Below the pieces are notes generated by a model. That model made no database searches and was not told the origin of the DNA. It saw nothing but the letters and a program-made list of their open reading frames with translations. A DNA stretch of 64,000 nucleotides, from the NCBI GenBank assembly GCA_964571235.1, contig CAZNAI010000004.1:124001-188000 (forward strand), written 5' to 3'. How positions within the stretch are numbered: position 1 is the stretch's first letter; each line of letters begins with the position of its first letter. The position numbers and the translations under genes were made by a program. Shown in pieces: positions 33,913 to 41,759 of the stretch. Source of the stretch: JACRAV01 sp964571235. GTDB taxonomy: Bacteria > Zixibacteria > MSB-5A5 > GN15 > FEB-12.

Positions 33913-34793
33913 CCAACACGACCGGAACGGCGACTGTCTTTTCGGGTGCGTCGAACGGTCACGGCCTTTCTTTGGTTGGCCAAGGAGCTGGATCAGGTCT
34001 AAATGCCGTGGCTGGATCGAGTGGGTGGAAAATCAACGCCGATGTTCACGGCTCCGTTGACACCGTCCTCAAGGGAGTCAATGGATCGGGCGGCGGAAAC
34101 GATTCGGTCTCGATCGCTCGCTGGGTCTGGAATGCTCCTCATAACAACCATCTTGTTAGCGGCACGTTTGGACAATTTCTCGACGCCGAGGTCTCCAGCT
34201 TATCGGCGGGAGCCGGCGCTTGGTCGTATGCAGTAGCGGCTCAAGATACCGCCGTTGATCAGGCTGTCCCGAATGCCATCGTAAGTATCCGAAATCTTGA
34301 ACAAACAGCTCTCATAGCCGTGAGAACCACCAATTCGCTCGGTCGTGCCTGGTTTAACCTAAACTCCGGACGATATCTCGCCATGATTATCTCTCCCGGA
34401 TACACATTCCCTGCCTTCGATACTATTGATGTGATCGGTCCGGGCGCCGACACGGTCATGGGGTATCAGTTCAATCCGGGCGCCCCCGGCTCACCCGCTC
34501 TTTGCCGTGTCTACGGATATCTTTTCGGCGTCAACGGTCAGCCTGAATGGAACGCTCAGGTCAGCGCCGCCCTTCCGAAAGGAGTCATGCGAACTGACTT
34601 GCATATCGTTTCGCCTTTCAGCGTATCGACGCTTTCTGATTCCACCGGGTATTTCTTTTTGGATCTGATTCCGTCCGACTCACTCTATCCCGCAGGATCG
34701 AAGTACGAAATCTCCATCAGTCGACCCGACGGAACGATCCTGCGCAAACGGCTCACTGTTCCTGCTCAACCAACCTGGCAACTAACCTGGTAA
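33837..34793 (+). CDS. Putative phage tail or virion structural protein
   Basis: AGGGA precedes the ATG by 3 nt and the gene overlaps the upstream one by 76 nt. The 318-residue product begins directly with a repetitive beta domain (LSLGQLNISGANGTSGSFRV, then TATVFSGASNGHGL) and continues with VSIARWVWNAPHNNHL, a segment that resembles phage baseplate or fibre proteins. Residues about 130-230 and 230-318 look like two carboxypeptidase-regulatory/Ig-like domains (VPNAIVSIRNLE with TNSLGRAWFNLNSGRYLAMI; CRVYGYLFGVNGQPEWNAQV). It probably binds a surface or another virion part. No signal peptide is present, consistent with a virion protein rather than a secreted one. Confidence 0.5.
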   Translation: MRKCTLSLGQLNISGANGTSGSFRVTNTTGTATVFSGASNGHGLSLVGQGAGSGLNAVAGSSGWKINADVHGSVDTVLKGVNGSGGGNDSVSIARWVWNAPHNNHLVSGTFGQFLDAEVSSLSAGAGAWSYAVAAQDTAVDQAVPNAIVSIRNLEQTALIAVRTTNSLGRAWFNLNSGRYLAMIISPGYTFPAFDTIDVIGPGADTVMGYQFNPGAPGSPALCRVYGYLFGVNGQPEWNAQVSAALPKGVMRTDLHIVSPFSVSTLSDSTGYFFLDLIPSDSLYPAGSKYEISISRPDGTILRKRLTVPAQPTWQLTW

Positions 34794-34827
34794 CACGAAT
34801 CGAAATTTGACTCAAAAAGGAGGCTTC

Positions 34828-35130
34828 ATGGAACCGAATACTTCAACCCCCAGCTTGCTCAACATTGTCGCGACTCTCGGCTTGACTCTCGCCGGTTACT
34901 TGGCGCACCGGTTTGTCATCCCGTTTCTCAAAGTAGGCAAACGTGAACAGTACGCTCGCTTCATAGCCACGATAGCGGCGGAAGTCATCGATGACCTCAA
35001 GTCGCGTCACCCCGACAACAAGTGGCTTGAGCATCTGGACGAAGCAGTTGCGACTGTCGCAGAAATTTGCGGCATCGCCCCGGAGATTGCCCGGCGGGCG
35101 ATCAACGCCGCCTCATCCCGCCTGAAGTAA
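34828..35130 (+). CDS. Holin-like small membrane protein
   Basis: The start at 34828 has AGGAGG 4-5 nt upstream. The 100-residue protein has one N-terminal transmembrane helix (about residues 11-31, LLNIVATLGLTLAGYLAHRFV) followed by an amphipathic helical tail (REQYARFIATIAAEVIDDLK, LDEAVATVAEICGIAPEIARRAI). This is the layout of LL-H-type phage holins. No endolysin gene accompanies it in the window. It ends the phage-like cassette and is followed at once by a terminator. Confidence 0.6.
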   Translation: MEPNTSTPSLLNIVATLGLTLAGYLAHRFVIPFLKVGKREQYARFIATIAAEVIDDLKSRHPDNKWLEHLDEAVATVAEICGIAPEIARRAINAASSRLK

Positions 35131-35135
35131 TTAAA

Positions 35136-35165
35136 AAAGCCCCGCTGTTGCGGGGCTTTTCTTTT
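35136..35165 (+). terminator. Rho-independent terminator closing the phage-like cassette
   Basis: AAGCCCCGC-tgtt-GCGGGGCTT followed by TTCTTTT lies 5 bases after the holin-like stop codon. Its A-rich left flank also allows it to stop transcription from the other side. Confidence 0.85.
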
Positions 35166-35220
35166 GGGGCTCATGCTGTCCCTTTAGCAGAGAGTATTTT
35201 CCGCGATGAACATCTGGTGC

Positions 35221-37365
35221 CTACCTGCATGGAGCACTGGTGCTGTAGAACATGTAGTTTATGAAATATACAACGTCGCTCATATTCACATAATGGTCGC
35301 AGTTGGCATCGGCTCGCGCTGGACCGCCAGCAGGTGAAGGGCCACCTTTGGCAATAAACTCAATAAGGTAGGCCAGGTCGGCGACATCGGTGGCGCCGTC
35401 ATTGTCGTAATCTCCCGGGGCGTAGACATCGGTGCAGTTGTACTTAAGCAATACAGTCGACGCCGCCCGGTAGTTGGTCGCATCTTTGCCGAACGACCGA
35501 ATGAAATACAAACTGTCCTCAAGTAGCGATCCGGAATTCCACTGAAGCGACCATCCGTCACTTCCGTCAGTATCCGCGCCGCAAAGGGAACGGGTGACAT
35601 TCCACGTTTTGGCTGTAATCGAAATCATGATATCAATCGGGTGCCAGGTGCCTAGATACAATAGCTCGCCGCCCAACGATCCCTGGCGCATCGACAGTTG
35701 TTCACTCGCGCCTGTTACCGGATTGACAATATTGACCAGCCAGGTGTTGCCCGCCTGTTTCCAACCGGTGAACCCATTGACCGCAACCCAAACTGCGGCA
35801 TTTCCGCCCAACCCTAAAATCACTGCGCGTTGTTCTTCTTCGGTCCATTGTCTCAGCGCGTAATAGTCGGGATTGCGCAGAGCATCGAGCTTGAATTCGT
35901 CACCACGGGCGATCAGATAATCGCGAACTCCAGCAAAGAGGCGCTCATCGCTCGTACCCTTATAAGGCCGTGTCTTGGTATACCCGGCGATCCGTTCGGC
36001 AACCGAGTCCATGGTAAGTGTAATAGCGCCAAACTTGAATGGCCCGTCGTACCCGCGATCCTTCCACAATTTAAGAGCAATGGTCGCAGAAACAGGTCCG
36101 GAATAGTAATCTCCGAACTCGGCAGGCATCGGATTGCCGTCGCCGGGGTCACCATTGCCGTCACCAACTGAGAATTGACTCATGAGTGTCAATCCGGCCG
36201 TGTAGTTAAGTTTGGATGCTTTTCGGAAGACTTCGACAAACCCCAGATTATTGTCGCTGGAGGTCATCAGCAGATTGAGCGGCGAACAGAAGTTGTCACC
36301 GTTATTTGGGCTAATGATCTTCGCGACCGGCGGAGTCGGCTCAAGCGTCACTGCAACTATCGCCAAGGCCGACCGCCCCAGCGTATCTACTGCTGTCGCC
36401 TTCAGCGAATAGGAGCCTTCAATCAGGCCAGAAAAATCCCACTGATAGCTGTATCCCGTTCCAGCGGGGGCGCTGTGGATTCCGTCTCGATTCGGCGAAA
36501 GGCCGTCGTAGTCACGGCCGATTTCAATATACGGGCCACCATTGTACGAATAGGCAAAGGAGACGTAATCGACAATAGATGATCCGGAACTCTCGTGCAC
36601 CCAGAGTTCTTTGTTACCCAACAGGAGTTCACTCGCTATTGGAGTTAGCCAGTTCACTACCGGTATCGGCTCAGGCGCGATACCGCTTGGAACACCGGCG
36701 GCTTCCATCGCAAGTCGTCCGGGAAATTTGAAAGCGCTGTTGTTGCACAGATCGACAAATCCGATGGTTGTGTCCCAGTAATTGAAAGTCGCGCAAATGG
36801 CCGGAAACGTGTCTATAAGAACGGCGGCGCCAATTTCTGGAGCAAGGGCGTTACCTATAAAGAATCCACCGAAGAACGGACCGTTTACAACAATCGGCGA
36901 GTCCAGCGGAATCCAAATATTGTATGACCCAGCACCTGGGACCGAGAGGTTGTAATCTTGCGAGATTGCCTTAAGCACACCCGGTATTGTGCAACCGGGG
37001 TAGGAAGTCGAGTCGACTGCTTCGACATCGACCGATACCACCAACGGTGTCGCGGCCGCAAAGTACATTGGCATATTGATACCGGTTACGGTAAACGGAT
37101 ACGCGTTGGTGCAACTTTGTCCGGGATCAAGAAGCGACTTGTAGAGTTCGTTGCCGGTTACCCAGCCATCGATCCGGTAAATGATCTCGTGATTTTGCGT
37201 CACGATGCAGGTGTCGGCGGTGGTGAGGCCAACCGGCGAAGTAAGCGTCTGCATGTTTCCGGCCGGGAGCGGCATGATTTGCGCTTTGAGCTTAGGTGCG
37301 GCCAAAACTGCCTGCGCCGAACCGAGCACAATCGCCGAAACGACAGCGATCCATATACGAATCAT
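35221..37365 (-). CDS. Large secreted multidomain protein with C-terminal dockerin
   Basis: The start at 37365 (MIRIWIAVVSAIVLG) follows AGGAG by about 7 nt. The 714-residue protein has a signal peptide and an N-terminal beta-sandwich (about 40-230, with VDVEAVDSTSYPGC), an Ig-like region (about 260-350, SYSLKATAVDTLGRSAL), a part rich in Gly/Asp (about 385-460) including SPNNGDNFCSPLNL, a helical papain-like-fold stretch (ERLFAGVRDYLIARGDEFKL with AVWVAVNGFTGWKQ), and a final dockerin (about 640-714) with GDYDNDGATDVADLAYLIEF and ANCDHYVNMSDVVYFINYMF. This dockerin is of the classical type, different from the DIADLSALIDYLYIS type. No enzyme activity is evident. Confidence 0.75.
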   Translation of the reverse strand: MIRIWIAVVSAIVLGSAQAVLAAPKLKAQIMPLPAGNMQTLTSPVGLTTADTCIVTQNHEIIYRIDGWVTGNELYKSLLDPGQSCTNAYPFTVTGINMPMYFAAATPLVVSVDVEAVDSTSYPGCTIPGVLKAISQDYNLSVPGAGSYNIWIPLDSPIVVNGPFFGGFFIGNALAPEIGAAVLIDTFPAICATFNYWDTTIGFVDLCNNSAFKFPGRLAMEAAGVPSGIAPEPIPVVNWLTPIASELLLGNKELWVHESSGSSIVDYVSFAYSYNGGPYIEIGRDYDGLSPNRDGIHSAPAGTGYSYQWDFSGLIEGSYSLKATAVDTLGRSALAIVAVTLEPTPPVAKIISPNNGDNFCSPLNLLMTSSDNNLGFVEVFRKASKLNYTAGLTLMSQFSVGDGNGDPGDGNPMPAEFGDYYSGPVSATIALKLWKDRGYDGPFKFGAITLTMDSVAERIAGYTKTRPYKGTSDERLFAGVRDYLIARGDEFKLDALRNPDYYALRQWTEEEQRAVILGLGGNAAVWVAVNGFTGWKQAGNTWLVNIVNPVTGASEQLSMRQGSLGGELLYLGTWHPIDIMISITAKTWNVTRSLCGADTDGSDGWSLQWNSGSLLEDSLYFIRSFGKDATNYRAASTVLLKYNCTDVYAPGDYDNDGATDVADLAYLIEFIAKGGPSPAGGPARADANCDHYVNMSDVVYFINYMFYSTSAPCR

Positions 37366-37674
37366 TCCGGTACTCCTGCCTCTGGGGAAGATTGGTTTCA
37401 TTGTTCTATTATCGATCAATTCCTCAGAATCTTGACTCGTCGAAATGACTACTCAGGAGCACTGTTTTGGACCTCTTGCGGGGGCCACCTGCGGCGTTCA
37501 GGACATGCAGATTGAAACACTCTGTGGCCGCTCTCCCAATGTAGGAATTGCACTTGGGAACACTGCCACAGTTGACTTTTGCGGGGTGCAAATTTGATAC
37601 AATTGAACTCCCTGTTATATGGGTTCAAGGAACGATACCGATATGTATGATTGGAATTAAGGAGAGGGATTATT
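37366..37674. other. 309-bp divergent intergenic region
   Basis: No gene is seen. It carries the ribosome site of the dockerin gene on the left, AAGGAGAGGG before the regulator gene on the right, and a weak promoter candidate at 37572-37603. Confidence 0.5.
37572..37603 (+). promoter_or_regulatory. Weak sigma-70-type promoter candidate for the HD-GYP regulator
   Basis: TTGACT at 37572-37577 is followed after 18 bp by GATACA (TACAAT slightly later at 37598-37603). The -35 is good, the -10 is poor. Confidence 0.3.
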
Positions 37675-39195
37675 GTGATTGGTGATCAGAGAGTCCGAAT
37701 CCTCGTCGTTGATGACGACGCCCATATAATCAGCGTGGTAACCGAGGCGCTGGCCGCGGAGGCATACGACGTCGTCTGTCTGCGCGACCCGGCCGAAGCG
37801 ATGAGGTTTCTGCGCACTGAGCCGGTTGATCTTGTGCTCACCGACATGCTCATGGGTCAGCACACGGGCGTGGAAGTACTCGAAACAGCGATTCAATCTC
37901 ATCCGCACGTGATCGTCGTGCTGATGACCGCTCATCCGACAATTCAAACTGCAATCACGGTGCTGAAAAACGGCGCGTACGATTTCCTGGTCAAACCGTT
38001 CAAGTTAGATCATCTCAGGGCAACTATACGACGCGGGCTCGCGCATCAAAAAGTCGTGCGTGAGAATTTCTCGCTGAAAAGTCAGGTTCAGTTTTTAACC
38101 GCAACCAGCCCGCTTTCCTCCGAGCGAGACATAGATGCGCACTTGCTGAGAGTGATCCAGTCCTGCCGGACTGAGCTATCGGCGACCGCTGTGGGGCTAT
38201 TGGAAATGAATCCGGAAACGCGACAGGTCCTTCGGACATTGCACTCGACCGATGATCCGAAATTGGCGGCAATTGTCACTTCTCCCACTACGCTACACAA
38301 ACTGGCCGAAACGCAGAGCTCTGACCCGATATTCAGTCCGGAGGTCCTGGCTGGCGGCCAGAGTCCGTGCGATGGTCATACTATCGCCATGCCGATCATG
38401 GCGGGGAATCGCCTTCATGGCGTCATCAATTTGGTGGTGTGTAGCAGGATTAGCCGAGTGCAAGCCGGCCAGCTCGATGTCCTGCGTATGTTGGCCGGAT
38501 CGGCGGGCACAACAATTGTCAATTATCGACTGTATCAGGATCTCGAGTCTTCCTATTTACAGGCGATTGCGGCTCTCACCAGCGCTATTGAAGCCCGCGA
38601 TCAGCACACCGCCGGGCATACCGACCGGGTCATTGAGCTGGCTCGAATTCTCGCCATGGAACTGAATTGGGATTCGCGGAAAATAGAAGATCTTGTGATG
38701 GGTTGTACTTTGCATGATGTCGGAAAGATCGCGATCCCCGACGCAATACTTAACAAGAATGGCGCTTTGACCGCCGAAGAGCGGGAGAGGATGCTCAGGC
38801 ATCCTCTCGACGGCCTCAAAATCATCGCCAATGTTGATCGACTGAAGCCGGCCATTCCTTATGTTCTGAGTCATCACGAACGATGGGACGGTCGCGGATA
38901 TCCGCGCGGTCTCAAAGGGGAAGAGATTCCAATCGAAGGAAGAATACTGGCAGTGGCCGATACATTTGACGCTATTCTCTCTGATCGGCCGTATCGCAAA
39001 GGCGCGACGATCAGATACGCCATCGAAGAAATCCGCAGGTCGGCCGGCACTCAGCTTGATCCCGAGATGGTCGACGTTTTTCTCCGGTTGATTGAGAGCG
39101 GGAAAACCGATCTCCGGGCTCTGTACGGTCGGCACCGCGATGTCGGCGAATTCACGGCCACCCCTGTAGTGGTCAGCGAAACGGCACCGGTGTAA
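37675..39195 (+). CDS. Response regulator with GAF-like and HD-GYP domains
   Basis: The GTG at 37675 is preceded by AAGGAGAGGG at 6 nt, so it is preferred over the in-frame TTG at 37651. The 506-residue protein has a receiver domain (about residues 5-120: VDDDAH, LVLTDML with the phospho-Asp, FLVKPF), a GAF-like sensor (about 140-290) and an HD-GYP phosphodiesterase (about 300-480) with intact HDVGKIAIPD and HHERWDGRGYP, the signature of enzymes that cut cyclic di-GMP. It acts in the cytoplasm and would lower c-di-GMP on phosphorylation. There is no adjacent kinase. It overlaps the convergent protease gene by 23 nt. Confidence 0.93.
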   Translation: MIGDQRVRILVVDDDAHIISVVTEALAAEAYDVVCLRDPAEAMRFLRTEPVDLVLTDMLMGQHTGVEVLETAIQSHPHVIVVLMTAHPTIQTAITVLKNGAYDFLVKPFKLDHLRATIRRGLAHQKVVRENFSLKSQVQFLTATSPLSSERDIDAHLLRVIQSCRTELSATAVGLLEMNPETRQVLRTLHSTDDPKLAAIVTSPTTLHKLAETQSSDPIFSPEVLAGGQSPCDGHTIAMPIMAGNRLHGVINLVVCSRISRVQAGQLDVLRMLAGSAGTTIVNYRLYQDLESSYLQAIAALTSAIEARDQHTAGHTDRVIELARILAMELNWDSRKIEDLVMGCTLHDVGKIAIPDAILNKNGALTAEERERMLRHPLDGLKIIANVDRLKPAIPYVLSHHERWDGRGYPRGLKGEEIPIEGRILAVADTFDAILSDRPYRKGATIRYAIEEIRRSAGTQLDPEMVDVFLRLIESGKTDLRALYGRHRDVGEFTATPVVVSETAPV

Positions 39196-40375
39196 ACGAC
39201 AGAATCAGAATCGCCATCGCAATCGTCCCGATAATCGTCGTTCGGCGATCCACGCTCACGTGATCCTGCAGGGTTGGCGGATGCGCCACTCCGAAATAAA
39301 GCCCCATAAACGCGAACAACCACCAGACCGACGACTGCGTTCCCAACAGAAGCAGTCCAATCACCGCCACCCACCCGAGACGCTTTTGCATATCCGGCAA
39401 CAGGCCATAGACAATATGCCCGCCGTCGAGTTGTCCGATTGGAAGCAGATTCATCGCAGTGATCAAAAGTCCTGCCCATCCGGCAACCGCCGCTTCAGGA
39501 AAAATGTAGATGAATCCCTGCGGAACTGTCCCTGCCAAAAGCGGCGTTAGCGTTTGAACAAGCAGTGATTCCCCCTGCATGAAAAACCCCATTGCTTTTA
39601 TCGGTGCGTCATCCGGATTTGCCGGCACGGCGTGAGAGAGTCCGTAGACAAGCCAGGCCACTGCAACAATCCATCCCGCGATCGGGCCGGCGGCGCCAAG
39701 CTCAATCAGATCGCGACGATTCCAGATCGGCGATTTCGATTTTATCACGGCGCCAAATGTCCCGATTATCGTTGGGCCGGGAATGAAGTACGGCCAGGTG
39801 GCCGCCAAACCGCGCCTCCTGCTGACCCAGAAATGTCCCATCTCATGCACAAGCAAGATTGAGATCATCGCCAGCGTAAAGACAAGACCCACGCCGTTCC
39901 GAAGATCAACAATCGTATCGTGCCAGGCCATCGGTATCGCCGCGCCTATCAGATCGAGGTAAGCTCCAAAGCTATCCGAAGGCGCAATCCCCTGCTGATC
40001 CATGCGGAAAGCGACGGCCGAAATATTCTGCATGAAAACAGGGAAGACATAGATGGTGACCAGAGTCGCCAGGAACAACATGAGATTGGTTGGCGGGATG
40101 CGCAGTCGTGGACGCGGATCGATTGAGAGTGTAATTCGCTCAGTCGACTCGGTAATCGAGAATTGGTATCCACTTGTCCGCAGTCGATCTGAGACGATTT
40201 TGACAGCGCTCCCAATGGCTATGCCGCGGGGCGCAAGGGTCATGGTGACCCGGTCGCCGTGACGATACGAAGTTTCGATTTCACAAAGGTCGGAAATCAG
40301 TTTGGAAAGATTCTCGACACGGCGGGTATCTGCTGGGGTTTCTAGCGAAGTAATCATCTGTCGAAACATCTTCAT
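39173..40375 (-). CDS. Site-2 protease (M50) family membrane metalloprotease
   Basis: The start at 40375 (MKMFRQM) is chosen; GAGGA is about 11 nt upstream and other ATGs follow closely, so the exact start is uncertain. The 400-residue protein has a soluble N-terminal region (about 1-95), then about 7-8 membrane helices with the zinc site HEMGH (residues 177-181) and the third ligand in NLLPIGQLDGGH. Family members cut transmembrane signal proteins (regulated intramembrane proteolysis). It resembles the EGY1-like/Archaea-type S2P group by its N-terminal domain. Substrate is unknown. Its 3' end overlaps the HD-GYP gene. Confidence 0.9.
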   Translation of the reverse strand: MKMFRQMITSLETPADTRRVENLSKLISDLCEIETSYRHGDRVTMTLAPRGIAIGSAVKIVSDRLRTSGYQFSITESTERITLSIDPRPRLRIPPTNLMLFLATLVTIYVFPVFMQNISAVAFRMDQQGIAPSDSFGAYLDLIGAAIPMAWHDTIVDLRNGVGLVFTLAMISILLVHEMGHFWVSRRRGLAATWPYFIPGPTIIGTFGAVIKSKSPIWNRRDLIELGAAGPIAGWIVAVAWLVYGLSHAVPANPDDAPIKAMGFFMQGESLLVQTLTPLLAGTVPQGFIYIFPEAAVAGWAGLLITAMNLLPIGQLDGGHIVYGLLPDMQKRLGWVAVIGLLLLGTQSSVWWLFAFMGLYFGVAHPPTLQDHVSVDRRTTIIGTIAMAILILSFTPVPFR

Positions 40376-40618
40376 CACGCACCAAGTCCTCAAGCAAAAA
40401 AAGAACTGTCTCCCCTACAGCACTTCTCACGGAATATGAGATCGAGGAGGGAACGGAGAAGACAGTGCGGTCAGGGAAAAGATTTCTCTTGACTTTCCCG
40501 AGTCTAATTTTAATGTTCCGCTTTGGCTATACTAAGGCAATTGAAAAAAGAATCGGATAGGGGAACCAGGCGTTGGTCTGCATTTTATGCAAGAGATTCA
40601 GTGTCTTGGAGGTGAAAT

Positions 40619-41218
40619 ATGGGGTCTGACATCAATCGGATGTCGTCGGTTACTTTCAAGATCCTTGGGGGTTTGATAGTTGCCTCTCTTTGCGTCACTG
40701 CTGGCATCAAGATCGGGCGAAGCACAGCCATAAGTGACAACGAGACAAGTGAATCTCACCAAGGAGAAATGACTCCAAAGTATGTGATGAACTTCGGCGG
40801 GGGAGATGCAATTCCATCTGAAGCCGTAGTATCCGACCACGACTCGACTGTTGAGTTAAATCGACTGCTTGAAGGAAAGCGCAGTCTTGTGTTCATCGTT
40901 CACTTTGGTTGTCCGCCGTGCCTTGATCTCCTCGAATTCTGTCAGAAGAACAAATTCAAATCGCTTAACAAAAGTGTTCAGGTAGTGGTCTGCTTGCAAA
41001 ATGACGAAGCCAACCAAGCCGAACTCTATGGGGAGCTCCTCGGCAAAGCAAGAGTTGTTACATACAATCGCGAAGAATGGGGGCGGCTTTTCCATCTCGG
41101 GTACTACCCGATCCTGATCGGCGTAGATGAAAGTAGCATTGTCTCGCACATCCAGTATGGATTCGATGGCTCGTTGGACTACGAATTATTATCTGAGTTT
41201 TTCAGTTCTCAGCGATGA
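40619..41218 (+). CDS. Membrane-anchored thioredoxin-like protein with CPPC site
   Basis: GGAGGTGA lies 5 nt before the ATG. The 199-residue product has an N-terminal membrane anchor (about residues 12-30, VTFKILGGLIVASLCVTAGI) and a thioredoxin fold with the active site FGC98-PP-C101 (residues 96-101), a further Cys in LEFCQKNK, and a loop with YYPILIG where the cis-proline is expected. It belongs to the TlpA/ResA-like group of extracytoplasmic thiol oxidoreductases. The small cysteine-rich peptide gene starts 22 nt after its stop, so it is likely to handle the disulfides of that peptide. Confidence 0.8.
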   Translation: MGSDINRMSSVTFKILGGLIVASLCVTAGIKIGRSTAISDNETSESHQGEMTPKYVMNFGGGDAIPSEAVVSDHDSTVELNRLLEGKRSLVFIVHFGCPPCLDLLEFCQKNKFKSLNKSVQVVVCLQNDEANQAELYGELLGKARVVTYNREEWGRLFHLGYYPILIGVDESSIVSHIQYGFDGSLDYELLSEFFSSQR

Positions 41219-41239
41219 ATGATCAGAAAGGAGTCTGTC

Positions 41240-41503
41240 ATGTTCAAAGCTCTCCGTAACCCAGTACTCACATTGGGAGTTGTCCTAGCGTGCGGGGCAC
41301 TGGCAATCATTATGACCCCGACCAGCGCACGTTCAACAGATCAATGTTGTGGCCCTCGGGGGGTAGAGTGCCCCGGCCCAGTTGGCTCATGTCAAAGCCC
41401 TCTGGTGCCAAGCAATCTCTGCTACTTCAAGAATAGCAATTGTGTCCCACAGATTTGTGGCTGTGTTTTTTCAGGATGTGTCGATCCCGAATTCTGCGGG
41501 TGA
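41240..41503 (+). CDS. Small secreted peptide with 10 cysteines
   Basis: The start at 41240 (MFKALRNPVLTLG) follows AAAGGAG by about 6 nt. The 87-residue precursor has a signal peptide (about residues 1-31, ending TSARS) and a short mature part of about 55 residues that contains ten cysteines, including a CC pair (STDQCCGPRG) and CGC (PQICGCVF). The cysteine spacing resembles knotted, disulfide-stabilised peptides rather than a known enzyme. It is the second gene of an apparent two-gene operon with a thioredoxin-like protein and precedes a terminator. No known family was recognised. Confidence 0.75.
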   Translation: MFKALRNPVLTLGVVLACGALAIIMTPTSARSTDQCCGPRGVECPGPVGSCQSPLVPSNLCYFKNSNCVPQICGCVFSGCVDPEFCG

Positions 41504-41587
41504 TTTCTTTGATGTCCGAATCTACATTTAACGAATCTTACTCATTGAGTAAAGCTTAGAACACATACAGGTCTATTCATCGCTCGT

Positions 41588-41617
41588 GGCGGACTGGTCT
41601 ACCGGTCCGCCGTTTTT
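41588..41617 (+). terminator. Rho-independent terminator of the thioredoxin/Cys-peptide pair
   Basis: GGCGGACTGG-tcta-CCGGTCCGCC with one mismatch is followed by TTTTT. It lies about 85 bases after the peptide stop codon. Confidence 0.8.
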
Positions 41618-41691
41618 ATGGCGAAGAAGTACCGTGTCGTTTTCAGTGTCTATATGATGTCACGTTCTTTCATCCCTTCTCCGGCGACAAC

Positions 41692-41726
41692 AAAAAAAGG
41701 AAGCGAGGATTTTCATCCTCGCTTCC
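41692..41726 (-). terminator. Rho-independent terminator of the 1,695-residue gene
   Basis: A perfect 12-bp stem (GGAAGCGAGGAT, loop of four) is followed on the minus strand by TTTTTTT and lies 34 bases beyond the stop codon. Confidence 0.9.
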
Positions 41727-41759
41727 AGTAGTTGACGAGATTTCGTCAGCTTTGGGCTA

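Noticed and set aside
28252..35130. Ordinary integrated prophage
   Set aside because: No integrase, repressor, capsid gene, direct-repeat ends or tRNA target was found, and cellular genes are interleaved. It cannot be excluded that parts lie outside recognition.
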